Below are positions 27,019 through 36,235 of a stretch of 64,000 nt of DNA, in pieces. Location of the stretch: contig JACMJZ010000024.1 of assembly GCA_014380365.1 (NCBI GenBank), positions 1 to 64,000 on the forward strand, given 5' to 3'. This DNA is from Pyrinomonadaceae bacterium. GTDB lineage: Bacteria; Acidobacteriota; Blastocatellia; Pyrinomonadales; Pyrinomonadaceae. Position numbers and translations under genes: made by a program. The notes beneath the pieces are model-generated. The model had not been told where the DNA came from and ran no database searches. It saw only the letters and a list, made by a program, of their open reading frames with translations. Positions within the stretch are counted from its first letter, which is position 1. Each line of letters starts with the position of its first letter.

Positions 27019-27903
27019 ATGCCAACGCCGACGCTTGATGACTTACTCAGTAAGTCGATACCAGAACTAAGGGAAACGTTTTTGGATCGGCGCCGGGCCG
27101 TACCTAAAGGTTTGCTTGAAGCGTTGGAAGTGGACACACGCCAGGGCGCTCACCAACTAGCCAAACGAATTCGCTCCCGTTATCGCAACAATCGCTCCGA
27201 AGGTCAGCGCCTGCACACGCTCCTGCGCTTTGAAATCGAGCTTTGGGCTCAGGGATACTCGCTGATTGCCGGGGTTGATGAGGCGGGTATGGCGCCCCTG
27301 GCCGGGCCCGTGGTGGCGGGCGCCGTGATCCTCCCGCAGAACTACAAGCTCCGCGGCTTAAACGATTCCAAGAAGATTCTCGACCATGAAACCCGCGAAG
27401 AGTTAGCCGTGCAGATCAAGAGCGACGCCGTTTGCTGGGCGGTGGGCTTTGCTGAAGTGGAAGAGATTGATCAGATAAACATCTATCACGCCGGCCTGCT
27501 GGCAATGCGGCGCGCCGTTGAAGGGCTCAGCTGCCTTCCGGATTTTGTCCTCGTTGATGCGCGCCGAATTCCCCATTGCCCGTCTCCGCAGCGCGGGATC
27601 ATTCGCGGCGACGCACTATCCGCCTCGATTGCTGCTGCCTCGATCATCGCCAAGACCACTCGCGACGCGCACATGCTTGAAATGGACGCTCTCTATTCCG
27701 GGTATGGTTTGGCGTCACATAAAGGTTATCCAACACCTGAGCATTGCCGCCTGCTCAAGAAACTCGGCGCACTACCCATTCACCGGCGCAGCTTCGGCAG
27801 GGTACGAGAAGTGTTGGGTCTAGATCCGGTGCAAACAGAGCTTTTCGATCAGCCAACTGATGAGGCGGCGCCGGCTGAAATCGCCATAGCGCAGAGTCAG
27901 TAG
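27019..27903 (+). CDS. rnhB: Ribonuclease HII with N-terminal extension and altered GRG motif
   Basis: 294 residues, longer than the usual 200-220. About 80 residues of charged, helical sequence (SIPELRETFLDRRR...) precede the catalytic domain. The acidic residues are in place: GVDEAG (Asp87, Glu88), FVLVDAR and the later DALYSGYG region. The enzyme cuts RNA at ribonucleotide-DNA junctions. The normally conserved GRG after DEA reads GMA here (residues 90-92). Stands alone between repeats. Confidence 0.93.
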   Translation: MPTPTLDDLLSKSIPELRETFLDRRRAVPKGLLEALEVDTRQGAHQLAKRIRSRYRNNRSEGQRLHTLLRFEIELWAQGYSLIAGVDEAGMAPLAGPVVAGAVILPQNYKLRGLNDSKKILDHETREELAVQIKSDAVCWAVGFAEVEEIDQINIYHAGLLAMRRAVEGLSCLPDFVLVDARRIPHCPSPQRGIIRGDALSASIAAASIIAKTTRDAHMLEMDALYSGYGLASHKGYPTPEHCRLLKKLGALPIHRRSFGRVREVLGLDPVQTELFDQPTDEAAPAEIAIAQSQ

Positions 27904-27927
27904 GCAGCTGAATTAACAGGCAAGCAG

Positions 27928-28000
27928 TTCAGAGTACAAACTTTAGTTTGGTTTTGCCGCACATCAGGACAATCTAAAGATTGAAGGCTGAAGTACTTGA
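27928..28000. repeat. TTCAGAGTACAA-family repeat, degenerate
   Basis: CAGTTCAGAGTACAAACTTT with a weak right arm (AAAGATTGAAGGCTGAAGTAC). Lies between rnhB and the phosphoesterase gene. Confidence 0.6.
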
Positions 28001-28086
28001 ACAGTGTCAACCAAGAGCTTTGGCACGTTACTTAAAGAATCACATCAACTCTGATTGAATAACTTAAACGTCAACATCGCGCGCTT

Positions 28087-28755
28087 ATGGCTTCCCTAAC
28101 TGAGTACAAGAAGAAACGTCGTTTCAACAAGACGCCTGAGCCCGGTCCAGAGAAGAAAAGCACCAAAACCGGCCGCATCTTCGTTATTCAGAAGCACCGG
28201 GCCTCAGCGCTTCATTACGATTTCCGGCTCGAGGCCGACGGCGTTCTGAAGTCCTGGGCGGTTCCCAAAGGCCCGTCCCTCGATCCGACCGTGAAGCGTT
28301 TGGCAATGCAGGTCGAGGACCATCCGGTGGACTACGCTGACTTCGAAGGCGTAATCCCGGAAGGTGAGTATGGTGGCGGAACAGTGATGGTCTGGGACTT
28401 CGGAACCTATGAACCCGAGAACACGGATGACGTGAGCGCTGCCATTCGCAAAGGCGAGTTAAAGTTTTCCTTGAACGGCGAGAAACTAAAGGGCTCGTGG
28501 GTACTAGTGCGAACCAAAGATCGGCAATGGCTGCTCTTGAAGCATCGCGACTACTACACCACCGAGGAGGAGGTCACCGAGATCGCGCCAGCGTCAATTC
28601 TCACCCGCCGCACTTTAGCTGAGATTGCGGAAGACGAAGGTGGCGACATCAAAAAGGCCGCTACCGGTGATCCGAAGAAAATCCCTCGGCGGACGGGCGT
28701 CAAGCGCCGGAAGAAAGGGAGCAAGAAGAAGGTTTGGCACAGCAAGGGCAGCTAA
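28087..28755 (+). CDS. Stand-alone LigD-type 3'-phosphoesterase domain protein
   Basis: 222 residues. RIFVIQKHRASALHYDFRLEADGVLKSWAVPKGPSLDP, DHPVDYADFEGVIPEGEYGGGTVMVWD and LKGSWVLVRT are the signature blocks of the phosphoesterase domain of bacterial NHEJ ligase D, with the metal-binding His, Asp and Arg present. It trims 3' ends before ligation. The N-terminus and C-terminus are short and basic (KKKRRF; KRRKKGSKKK), which would favour DNA binding. In LigD this domain is fused to polymerase and ligase domains; here it is separate, with the polymerase domain 0.8 kb away. Confidence 0.93.
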   Translation: MASLTEYKKKRRFNKTPEPGPEKKSTKTGRIFVIQKHRASALHYDFRLEADGVLKSWAVPKGPSLDPTVKRLAMQVEDHPVDYADFEGVIPEGEYGGGTVMVWDFGTYEPENTDDVSAAIRKGELKFSLNGEKLKGSWVLVRTKDRQWLLLKHRDYYTTEEEVTEIAPASILTRRTLAEIAEDEGGDIKKAATGDPKKIPRRTGVKRRKKGSKKKVWHSKGS

Positions 28756-28781
28756 AGTTTTGCCTTAATGATACCCATCCG

Positions 28782-28867
28782 CAGATTACACAGATTACGC
28801 AGATTCAAATCAAACGCACCCAGGTTGAGTTACCCTTTTTTGTCTGCATAATCTGTGTAATCTTGCG
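28782..28867. repeat. CGCAGATTACACAGATTACG inverted repeat
   Basis: CGCAGATTACACAGATTACG (28782-28801) and TAATCTGTGTAATCTTGCGG (28850-28867) are opposed arms. A partial copy (CCGCAGATTAAGCCGATTAC) is at about 43548-43567. Confidence 0.8.
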
Positions 28868-28876
28868 GACAGCTCT

Positions 28877-29440
28877 TCACCCAGCCAATAGACCTTCATA
28901 CGACAACCTTCCTTCGACGATTCGCGCCGCCGAAGTGTAGGGATGGATTTCGGTCTTCTCCGCACTGAGGATGTGAATAACCTCGAAGCCTTTCGCCTTA
29001 AGGAAGTCTGCTATCAAGCTGCGGTGACATCGCCACCAAAGCGCCTCGGCACACATCACCGCCGTTGGTTTCGCCCGCGCCAAGCGGAGCAGTTCGTCAA
29101 TTCCCTTTTGAAACTCGGCGCTATCCAAGTGATCGGCGTAGGCGCGGAAGGATGCGTTTTGCCAGGCGGTGTTCTTTGAATCTGGGGATGGTCGCCGCCT
29201 GCCGCCCAGTTCCGGCAAATGTGAATAATGGATTCCTTCAGACTGGAGATTCAGCGCGAGGTCGCTACGGTTGAAATGCGGATACCGACGGGAGCCAGGA
29301 AAACTCCTGACGTCAACCAACGAACCGATTTGATGTGCGATCAGGATCTGATTGAACTCTTCGGCGGAGCGTGTCGAATGGCCGACTGTCCAAACGCGCG
29401 ATGATGCGCCCTCACCTGACACTTGAGATTGTTCAGTCAT
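28877..29440 (-). CDS. DUF488 family protein
   Basis: 187 residues. VWTVGHSTRSAEEF, LVDVRSFPGSRRYPHFN and CAEALWWRCHRSLIAD are the DUF488 signature blocks. The biochemical role is unknown; the conserved Cys-rich motif and Arg residues suggest a nuclease- or transferase-like activity on nucleic acids. It lies between the two LigD-derived genes, a link that hints at DNA end repair. The start at 29440 (MTEQSQ) avoids an upstream segment encoded by a dispersed repeat. Confidence 0.88.
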   Translation of the reverse strand: MTEQSQVSGEGASSRVWTVGHSTRSAEEFNQILIAHQIGSLVDVRSFPGSRRYPHFNRSDLALNLQSEGIHYSHLPELGGRRRPSPDSKNTAWQNASFRAYADHLDSAEFQKGIDELLRLARAKPTAVMCAEALWWRCHRSLIADFLKAKGFEVIHILSAEKTEIHPYTSAARIVEGRLSYEGLLAG

Positions 29441-29451
29441 TGCAGTGAAGC

Positions 29452-29500
29452 TGGGAGCGCAGAAGCTGGGAGTGCAGGCAGCCTGCCTGCGCTCCCAGCT
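29452..29500. repeat. GGGAGCGCAGGC-family compact palindrome
   Basis: GCTGGGAGCGCAG, then GCTGGGAGTGCAGGCAGCCT and GCCTGCGCTCCCAGC. Lies at the start of the DUF488 gene. Confidence 0.75.
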
Positions 29501-29598
29501 AAAGTTCTCTCTCAACTGTCTACTCGCCGACCTTTCAGGTTCTACCTCAATCTACGTCGCGCGTTCCTGATGACGACCCGGGCTGCTAATGCATTACC

Positions 29599-30618
29599 TT
29601 AAAGATAAACTTCAAGTTTGAACCGCCCACGTTTCGCCAGCAGTGGCTTCCATAAGTCTCCAAGCTTTCGAACTCGGGCGGGAACATTCTTCATCGTGAA
29701 GTCATCGATGCTGAGACCGCGCTCAAGTTCCGACCATTCCACCGGCGTTGATACGCTGGGCTTCAATCGCGGACGAATTGAGTAGATGGATGCCAGGGTG
29801 CGCCCCCAGGCGTTCTGGTTGTAGTCAACCAATACCCTGCCCTTCGGCCGTTTCGCCACCACGTAAATCGCGGTTACCAGCCTTGGCGCCTGTGATGCCA
29901 GCGCATGAGCAAACTCCTTTGCGAAACCCCAGACCTGCTTTTGCGTCGGCCCGCGTTCAATTGGAACGTAAACATGAATTCCTTTCGAACCGGTGGTTTT
30001 CGCGTAGGACGGCATCTTCAGAGCATCGAGCCCCTGGCGGAGTAATAGCGCGGTTTCAATCACCTTCTCGAAGCTTGCGCCGGGCACTGGGTCGAGGTCG
30101 AAGTGCAGGTAGTCTGGCCGATCGACATCGTCACAGCGCGCATACCACTGGTTCAGGTCGATGCAGCCCAGGTTAATGACCCAAAGCAGGGACGCGAGAT
30201 CCTGCACCATCGGAAAGTCGATGACGTTTCCTGACGAATGCTCGATATGGCAGAGCTCGACCCATTCCGGCCGAGGCGAGGGCGCGCGCTTCATAAAGAA
30301 GAAGTCCCCTGCGGCGCCATTGGGATAACGCTTCATAACCATCGCGCGGTCCGTCAGATGAGGCAGCAATACCGGAGCGACATCGGCGTAATACTGAAGC
30401 AGGTCGCGTTTGGTGACTCCCAGCTCGGGCCAGAATGCCTTCCCGAGGTTGGTGAGCTTTACGACCTTCCCTTCCACTTCAAGTTCGAGCCCGGTTTTGT
30501 TCTTGGGGATCTTTAGCTTTGGAAGCGCTGCCTTACCTTTCGGACGCGGGGTGGCAGAGCGCTCAACTCTGGCGGGGTGATAATCTCGACTGGGCTGTTT
30601 GACTGGCATAGTTCTCAT
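29599..30618 (-). CDS. LigD-type polymerase domain protein (NHEJ primase-polymerase)
   Basis: 339 residues. After a basic N-terminus of about 45 residues comes the archaeo-eukaryotic primase fold with the catalytic pair in HFDLDPVPGA, the metal ligand and nucleotide site in KTTGSKGIHVYVPI, WVINLGCIDLNQWYARC, and VLVDYNQNAWGRTLASIYSIR. It adds ribonucleotides or deoxynucleotides at break ends during non-homologous end joining. No ligase domain or Ku gene is in the window. Start is ATG 30618 with AGG upstream; 30609 is also possible. Confidence 0.93.
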   Translation of the reverse strand: MRTMPVKQPSRDYHPARVERSATPRPKGKAALPKLKIPKNKTGLELEVEGKVVKLTNLGKAFWPELGVTKRDLLQYYADVAPVLLPHLTDRAMVMKRYPNGAAGDFFFMKRAPSPRPEWVELCHIEHSSGNVIDFPMVQDLASLLWVINLGCIDLNQWYARCDDVDRPDYLHFDLDPVPGASFEKVIETALLLRQGLDALKMPSYAKTTGSKGIHVYVPIERGPTQKQVWGFAKEFAHALASQAPRLVTAIYVVAKRPKGRVLVDYNQNAWGRTLASIYSIRPRLKPSVSTPVEWSELERGLSIDDFTMKNVPARVRKLGDLWKPLLAKRGRFKLEVYL

Positions 30619-30789
30619 CAAACCTAACCTAAAGAATTACGTTAGCCCTACCGCCTTCAGCCGGCTCCTGTTTTGCAAAACCCGCTTTAAGGCGGTACTC
30701 GAAACTGGCCAGCACGGTGCGGTCGTTGGTGCACACCCTAAAGTTTTACATTAGGGAATAGGGGCTGATTACAAGGGGATGGATTCTAA

Positions 30790-31056
30790 CTAGGCGTCAC
30801 CGATCGAAGTTTCGGAGTCGACTGCCTCAGCTTCTTTTTCAATCGCTTGCAAGGCTTTCATCAACATCGCGCGGTGCGCCGGCTGCACTGCCCTTTCCAA
30901 CTGCTCTTCAACTCGCGAGCGCGATAACTTTAGGGACTCCAGTCGCCGCTGGCGAACTCGATCTGCGGAAGGGATTCTGGGCGCCAGTTTCTCCGAAGCA
31001 CGCTGATTCGCTTCTTCGACTTGTTCTTCAAAAGATTTGCCCCAGCCAATTGCCAT
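30790..31056 (-). CDS. Small charged helical protein
   Basis: 88 residues, almost all predicted helix and highly charged (SADRVRQRRLESLKLSRSRVEEQLERAV and HRAMLMKALQAIEKEAE, each under a coiled-coil pattern). No family is recognised. It follows the LigD polymerase gene upstream on the same strand by 170 bases. Codon use looks like its neighbours, so it is probably real. Confidence 0.6.
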   Translation of the reverse strand: MAIGWGKSFEEQVEEANQRASEKLAPRIPSADRVRQRRLESLKLSRSRVEEQLERAVQPAHRAMLMKALQAIEKEAEAVDSETSIGDA

Positions 31057-31081
31057 AATGAATGCCGCGATTTCTGCAGGA

Positions 31082-31174
31082 GTTCAGAGTACAAGCTTTA
31101 GCTTGCGTCTTGGGCAAACGAGCAACCTGAACGCTAACACCCCGCGCGGGGACCCCGGCGTTTTACTCTGAACT
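31082..31174. repeat. TTCAGAGTACAA-family inverted repeat
   Basis: GTTCAGAGTACAAGCTTTAG on the left and GTTTTACTCTGAAC on the right, with CCCCGCGCGGGG-like sequence between. It lies between the small helical gene and glgC. Confidence 0.75.
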
Positions 31175-31225
31175 TCGGGCCTCAGTCCAACAGCACCGCA
31201 AACCAACAGGCGCGTTACGCTTAAG

Positions 31226-32521
31226 CTAAACCACCGTCCCGTTCTTAACCACCGCATTCTTTGGAACGATGATGATCCCGTCGCGAATGTGATATGACCC
31301 GTCTGGGCCGTCTGCTTCCCTCACCCGGGCCTCGTTTATGAGCCTCACTCCGCTACCAATGCGCGCGTTCTTATCGATGATGGCGCGATTGATAACTGTG
31401 CCTTCTCCGATGCCGACCCGCGGCAAGCCCGTAACGAGATCGTCGCGCATCTCTTCGAAGGTTTGATAGTAGTCAGCGCCCATAAGGAATGAGGAGTCGA
31501 TGACCACATTCTTGGAAATCCTGCTTCTCAGGCCAACTACGGAATTGGTTATCGCGGCGCCGGTGATTATGCAACCGTCGCTCACGATTGAATCGTGAAT
31601 CTGCGACTCCTCGATTTTCGAAGGCGGTAAATAACGCGCTCGCGTAAAGACCGGAGCTTCGGCGTCGAACAAATTAAACTTGGGAATCTTCGACGTGAGA
31701 TCGAGGTTAGCGCGATAGAAGGCGCTGATCGTTCCGATGTCTTCCCAGTAACCGTTAAATAAGAACGCCTGCACGTTCCCGCTTTTGATCGCGCTGGGAA
31801 TTATCTCACGACCGAAGTCGTGGTCGGTCGGATCATCTCTTAACAGTTGCTCCAGTCGATCGTATTTGAAAACGTAGATTCCCATCGAGGCCAGGAACGG
31901 GCGGGCCGCCGCCTCCACCGCGTTTAAGCCAAGCTGTGTCGTGTCAACGCGCATCGACTGCAGTTCGTCGCCCTTCGGTTTCTCTTTGAACTCAACGATG
32001 CGCCCACTCGCGTCCGCTTTAAGTAAACCAAAATCAGTGGCCGCCGCTTCGTCGCACGGAGTGACGGAGACGGTCACATCCGCATCGCTGTCCCAGTGCC
32101 GCGCGAGAAATTGGCGGTAGTCCATCGTGTAGAGATGATCGCCTGAGAGGATGAGCAGCGTATCAATTCCCCAATCGGCAATGTGCGGCAAAACCTGACG
32201 CACAGCGTCGGCGGTTCCCTGAAACCACTGCGGACTTTCGGGCGTCTGTTCGGCGGCCAGTATGTCGACAAAACCTGCGGAAAACTGAGAAAAGCGGTAG
32301 GTTTGCGCTATGTGCCGGTTCAGCGAAGCCGAATTGTATTGCGTCAAAACAAACATCTTGAAGACGTCGGAGTTGATGCAATTCGAAATGGCGATATCGA
32401 CGAGCCGGTATTTTCCGCCAAGCGGCACTGCGGGTTTCGACCGCTGTTGCGTGAGCGGAAAAAGGCGGGTTCCCGCGCCACCGCCGAGGATCACTGCAAG
32501 CAGGTTTCGTTTTGCTGGCAT
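31226..32521 (-). CDS. glgC: Glucose-1-phosphate adenylyltransferase
   Basis: 431 residues. The nucleotidyltransferase motif [22 protein letters not shown], the substrate motif [25 protein letters not shown] and LILSGDHLY identify ADP-glucose pyrophosphorylase. The C-terminal third is a left-handed beta helix ([23 protein letters not shown]). It makes ADP-glucose for glycogen. glgA and glgB are not in the window. Confidence 0.95.
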   Translation of the reverse strand: MPAKRNLLAVILGGGAGTRLFPLTQQRSKPAVPLGGKYRLVDIAISNCINSDVFKMFVLTQYNSASLNRHIAQTYRFSQFSAGFVDILAAEQTPESPQWFQGTADAVRQVLPHIADWGIDTLLILSGDHLYTMDYRQFLARHWDSDADVTVSVTPCDEAAATDFGLLKADASGRIVEFKEKPKGDELQSMRVDTTQLGLNAVEAAARPFLASMGIYVFKYDRLEQLLRDDPTDHDFGREIIPSAIKSGNVQAFLFNGYWEDIGTISAFYRANLDLTSKIPKFNLFDAEAPVFTRARYLPPSKIEESQIHDSIVSDGCIITGAAITNSVVGLRSRISKNVVIDSSFLMGADYYQTFEEMRDDLVTGLPRVGIGEGTVINRAIIDKNARIGSGVRLINEARVREADGPDGSYHIRDGIIIVPKNAVVKNGTVV

Positions 32522-32637
32522 GGGTTATCTACGCGAAATTTGAAGTCTTGAAGGTCAACACGAGGATAGACGGAAAACCTCGAAAGTTTCAAGGTGCACG
32601 AGCAGAAAGAGCTATAGACGGAATAGAGATCAGAAGC

Positions 32638-33651
32638 TCAAACGGACTGACGGAGTGACTCAGAAGAAAAGAAAAGCATGGCATCGTGCGATGTCATGGA
32701 CTCGCGTTCTAATAGCTCTATAGGTACATCTCTTTTCCATTCTTGCAAGAGTTCACGTACAGTTTCTTCTAGCCGCACGGCAAGTTTATGCTTCCCAGAC
32801 TTATAGCGAATTGAAATCTTGGTGAGCTCGGCTGGGCGGGTTTTCTCCCACATGCCGGTTGAAACACGATATCCCTGTTTTGTCAGGGCACTCAATAGCT
32901 CGGCACCAAGATGGAGACTTTCACCAACTGCGGCGGGGTGACGGATTACCATCACTGAATACTGCGAGTTTTCCAAGAAATTCGCTCTTTGATCTGAAGA
33001 CTCGGATTTTAACGCCGCAATCCGGGCGTCATAGAGCCGTAACGCTTCCTTGCTCTCTCGCGATTCCGAAGCCGCAGTTTTGACAACTTCACTGAGCTCA
33101 TCCAGCCGCTTCGCTAGTTGACTAAGCTGGAGCTCTGATGAGGCAACGGCATGTGCCCCTTCAGCGGCGATACGCCCGTCAAGTTCTTTGAAGCGATCAT
33201 CGACGCGGGTTGCCGTTTCTGAGAGTTGGGCAACCGTTTCACGGTACTTGTCGGCATCGGCACGCACGTCTTTCGTTACCTCTCGTGTATGATCTGCCGC
33301 TGCTTCAGCCTGTGCTGCTGCCCGTGTGGCCTCCTTCAATTCCGATGAGATCATCTCTCGAACGAGGGCCCGAACGCCAAAGAAACCGATCAAGAAAGTT
33401 AAGATCGCAAAAATCCAGAATCGTGTTTGTGCCCACTCAAGGAGCTCTTTTTGCAAGTCACGTTGTAGGCGAAGCTTGTCGTATTCGAAACGCTCAACGC
33501 TATTTAGTCCTATGGGTGAGGGGCTACTCATAGCGGGCGGACTGGCGCCGGGGGTGGGGGCCACGGATGATTGTTGGCCCGCCGTTCGGCGTTCCGCGAA
33601 GATAAAACAAGCCATTGCAATCATCATCAGGAGTAAGGTAAGGCGCTTCAT
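32638..33651 (-). CDS. Membrane-anchored coiled-coil protein of unknown function
   Basis: 337 residues. A signal-like N-terminus (MKRLTLLLMMIAMACFIFA) is followed by a Pro/Ser-rich stretch, a membrane helix (about residues 80-96, FWIFAILTFLIGFFGVRAL), a long coiled coil (about 100-220; many Glu/Ala/Lys heptads) and a C-terminal globular part with TGMWEKTRPAELTKISIRYKSGK. Possibly a periplasmic or cytoplasmic spacer of an envelope complex. No family recognised. Its neighbours on the same strand are deoC upstream and glgC downstream. Confidence 0.7.
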   Translation of the reverse strand: MKRLTLLLMMIAMACFIFAERRTAGQQSSVAPTPGASPPAMSSPSPIGLNSVERFEYDKLRLQRDLQKELLEWAQTRFWIFAILTFLIGFFGVRALVREMISSELKEATRAAAQAEAAADHTREVTKDVRADADKYRETVAQLSETATRVDDRFKELDGRIAAEGAHAVASSELQLSQLAKRLDELSEVVKTAASESRESKEALRLYDARIAALKSESSDQRANFLENSQYSVMVIRHPAAVGESLHLGAELLSALTKQGYRVSTGMWEKTRPAELTKISIRYKSGKHKLAVRLEETVRELLQEWKRDVPIELLERESMTSHDAMLFFSSESLRQSV

Positions 33652-33728
33652 AGGTAAGGAAAGTCATTAATGGGTGCTCGCGCAGCCGGTAGTGTCCTGC
33701 TAGCTCCGTTCCCTCGAGCGCTAAAAGT

Positions 33729-34661
33729 TCAGTAAGAACTCGAACCGCTGGCCGACGGAGTTGCGCCGGCTGCTTCCTGCGCAATCTTGACGCCGACGCT
33801 GGCCCCAATGCGCGTGGCGCCGGCCTGGACCAACGCGCGGGCATCGTCGAGACCCTTTACGCCGCCCGATGCTTTTACCCCGAGGCCGGCACCGACAGTA
33901 CGTCGCATCAAGGCGATATCAGCTACCGTCGCACCACCCTTGGCGAAGCCTGTTGAGGTCTTTACGAAGTCAGCGCCCGCGTTCTTCGCGGCTAGGCAAG
34001 CGCGAACCTTTTCGTCGTCGTTTAAGAGCGCAGTCTCGATGATCACTTTACAGGTGACGTTGTACTCGTGAGCCACCTCGACCACCGCTCGGATGTCGTG
34101 CTCCACGAGGCAATCGTCGCCGCTTCGTAGCGCGCCTACATTTATCACCATGTCCACCTCGCGAGCGCCATCAAAAATCGAGCGACGAGCTTCGTAGGCC
34201 TTCACGTCTGAAAGCGTTGCGCCGAGAGGAAACCCGATTACAGTGCAGACCGGGACGCCGGTGCCCTGGAGATTACAAGCAGCGGCACGCACCCAGGTTG
34301 GGTTCACGCAAACCGATGCAAAGCGATAACGGGCCGCTTCTTCACACAACTTTTTAATGTCCTCGTCAGTGGCCTCGGGTTTTAATAAGGTATGGTCAAT
34401 CAGGCTGGCCCAGTCGCCGGCGGAAGAAGTTTGACCCAGAACCAGACCGATGCGCGCGGCGCCGGCGTCTACGATGCGATGCATCCGCTCAGGACAGCGG
34501 TTGAAGCACTCCGAGGTGCATCCACACATCCCCGCCTGATGATCCCCATCACCATCGCCACCATTCAGGCGGTGGACGATGGCGTCAGTGATTTGTTCGA
34601 TTAAAGATTCGAGTTCGCCATTCTGGGAACCGATGCGCGAACCGTTGTGCGAGTTTGCCAT
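33729..34661 (-). CDS. deoC: Deoxyribose-phosphate aldolase with N-terminal encapsulation-like tag
   Basis: 310 residues, about 85 longer than the usual enzyme. The aldolase barrel begins near residue 84 and has the key residues: Asp170 (EVDMVINVG), Schiff-base Lys234 (FVKTSTG) and Lys263 (GVKASGG). It splits 2-deoxyribose 5-phosphate into acetaldehyde and glyceraldehyde 3-phosphate. The extension contains an amphipathic helix ([16 protein letters not shown], residues 17-32), a Gly/Asp linker and a cysteine cluster (Cys46, 48, 52, 56). Helix plus linker is the pattern of microcompartment cargo tags. A tagged rpiB paralogue lies 1.6 kb upstream on the same strand. Confidence 0.93.
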   Translation of the reverse strand: MANSHNGSRIGSQNGELESLIEQITDAIVHRLNGGDGDGDHQAGMCGCTSECFNRCPERMHRIVDAGAARIGLVLGQTSSAGDWASLIDHTLLKPEATDEDIKKLCEEAARYRFASVCVNPTWVRAAACNLQGTGVPVCTVIGFPLGATLSDVKAYEARRSIFDGAREVDMVINVGALRSGDDCLVEHDIRAVVEVAHEYNVTCKVIIETALLNDDEKVRACLAAKNAGADFVKTSTGFAKGGATVADIALMRRTVGAGLGVKASGGVKGLDDARALVQAGATRIGASVGVKIAQEAAGATPSASGSSSY

Positions 34662-34709
34662 TTGAAGAACTTCCAGAAGCCATCAAAGCGGAGTTGGCTT
34701 ACCGCGATT

Positions 34710-36167
34710 CTAGCACGTGTTGCAGGTCCTGCCTTGTCGTGGGTCGCAGCGAAGTCCTAGCGAAGCCTCGCGAAGTTCTTTCCCTTCTTCAAGCTGCCAA
34801 AGCAACGCTGTATCGTTGCGCGCGCCAGTGGCCATGGTGCGGCCGTCGGGACTAAATGACACCGGGTACCTTGCCTCGCTCAACGTCGCCAACAATTCTC
34901 CCGTCTGGGCGTTCCAAAGTATGACTCCCTTATCGTTTGTCGTGGCTAGAATGGTCCCCGTCGGATTGAAGATCACGGAGACTGACTTGTGGCCGGTTGG
35001 CGGCAGGGCCAACTTCATTTCACCAGTTTCCACGTTCCATATCTTCGCGGCAGATTGTTTCTCGCGGGACGCGGTCGCCAGCCATTTCCCATCTGGACTG
35101 AAAGTAGCGTCCGTGGTTTCGCTTCCCTTCATTTTGAAGCGCAGATCTCCGGTTTTGGTATCCCAGAGCCGGGTGTCACCGAAAAAGAACGTCGCGAGGT
35201 TTTTACCATCGGGACTAAACTCGAAGTTCTTCATGAGGTATTCCAGATAACCCTTCGGCGCAACCTGACCTCGTAGCAGACCTGTTTCCACATCCCAGAG
35301 TTTCATGCCGCCTTGCTGCTCGACAGTTAACAACGCAGTGCTATCAGGGCTAAAGGACGCTCGATAGATGCGCTCGCTGTTACCGATGGTCATCTTCAAC
35401 CTGCCCGTGGCCGCATCCCAAATTTTCGCCGACTTATCGCCGTTGATTGTGAAAATCCAATTCCCGTCTGCGCTGTATCCGGTTTGCAAAGCCAGAAAGT
35501 GGCGCGAACCACCGAGGAACATGGCTGCCATCACGTCTTTGACGCCACTGTCTCGCGTGTCATGATTGAGCGTCATTCGCTCTTTTCCGGTCGGAACTTC
35601 CGACACCGCCACCACGTCGTCCTCGCGCTCGGAAAGTACCAGGAGACCATCCGGACTGAACACCACTGGGCCAAACTCTTCCTCAAAACTGAAGCCCGAC
35701 TTCAACTTGGTTTCCAGGTCACGTTTGCGTCCGGGCAAAGTGGCCTTTAGTTCCCATCTCGCCACGTCCCAAAGCCTCACGCTTTTGTCGACGTAATCGC
35801 GCGTCGCGGCAATTCCTCCGTCCCGGCTAAATGCAAAACCGCTGACCCTCTCTTTGTCGCCTTGCAAGGTCGCCCTTAAATCACCCCTAGTGGTGTCCCA
35901 AACTTTTATGGAACCCTTGACGCCGCTCATCGCGACGAGGCGGCCATCGGGACTAAAGGTGACTAATGCCTTGCGCCCCATAAATCGCGATGGACCTTTG
36001 TAGTCGGGAAGCTTGGCGATCAGGCGGACAGGCATCTTGTCTGGCGCCTGAACTGGGGCAGATGTTTTTGTTTGCGCAAGCGGCGTCGCACTCGCGAGGA
36101 CCGAATAAATAGCTATCGCAATCAGGAGGCGCGATAGGGCAGAACAACTTCTCATCTGGTAAATCAT
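34710..36167 (-). CDS. Secreted WD40-repeat (beta-propeller) protein
   Basis: 485 residues. An export signal (SRLLIAIAIYSVLASATPLAQ) is followed by at least eight WD40-like blades, each with FSPDG and a W-D pair (IKVWDTTRGDLRATL, VRLWDVARWELKATL, AKIWDAATGRLKMTI, MKLWDVETGLLRGQV, TRLWDTKTGDLRFKM, AKIWNVETGEMKLAL). Likely a periplasmic scaffold; no catalytic site. The C-terminus (RCDPRQGRTCNTC) is short and odd. It sits between the tagged deoC and rpiB genes, so it may be co-transcribed with them. Start is uncertain among ATGs at 36167 and 36155. Confidence 0.85.
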   Translation of the reverse strand: MIYQMRSCSALSRLLIAIAIYSVLASATPLAQTKTSAPVQAPDKMPVRLIAKLPDYKGPSRFMGRKALVTFSPDGRLVAMSGVKGSIKVWDTTRGDLRATLQGDKERVSGFAFSRDGGIAATRDYVDKSVRLWDVARWELKATLPGRKRDLETKLKSGFSFEEEFGPVVFSPDGLLVLSEREDDVVAVSEVPTGKERMTLNHDTRDSGVKDVMAAMFLGGSRHFLALQTGYSADGNWIFTINGDKSAKIWDAATGRLKMTIGNSERIYRASFSPDSTALLTVEQQGGMKLWDVETGLLRGQVAPKGYLEYLMKNFEFSPDGKNLATFFFGDTRLWDTKTGDLRFKMKGSETTDATFSPDGKWLATASREKQSAAKIWNVETGEMKLALPPTGHKSVSVIFNPTGTILATTNDKGVILWNAQTGELLATLSEARYPVSFSPDGRTMATGARNDTALLWQLEEGKELREASLGLRCDPRQGRTCNTC

Positions 36168-36235
36168 CGTCCTTTTTGTTTGAACTTCTCCACCGCTCGA
36201 AAAGGTTAGCTGCATGAACACAATGTTATGGAGGA

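Noticed and set aside
28018-28035. Sigma54 promoter before the phosphoesterase gene (TTGGCACG)
   Set aside because: The -24 part is good, but the -12 GC is AA at the required spacing.
28087-31056. Ku homologue near the LigD domains
   Set aside because: The small helical protein at 30790-31056 is too short and lacks Ku features; no other candidate is seen.
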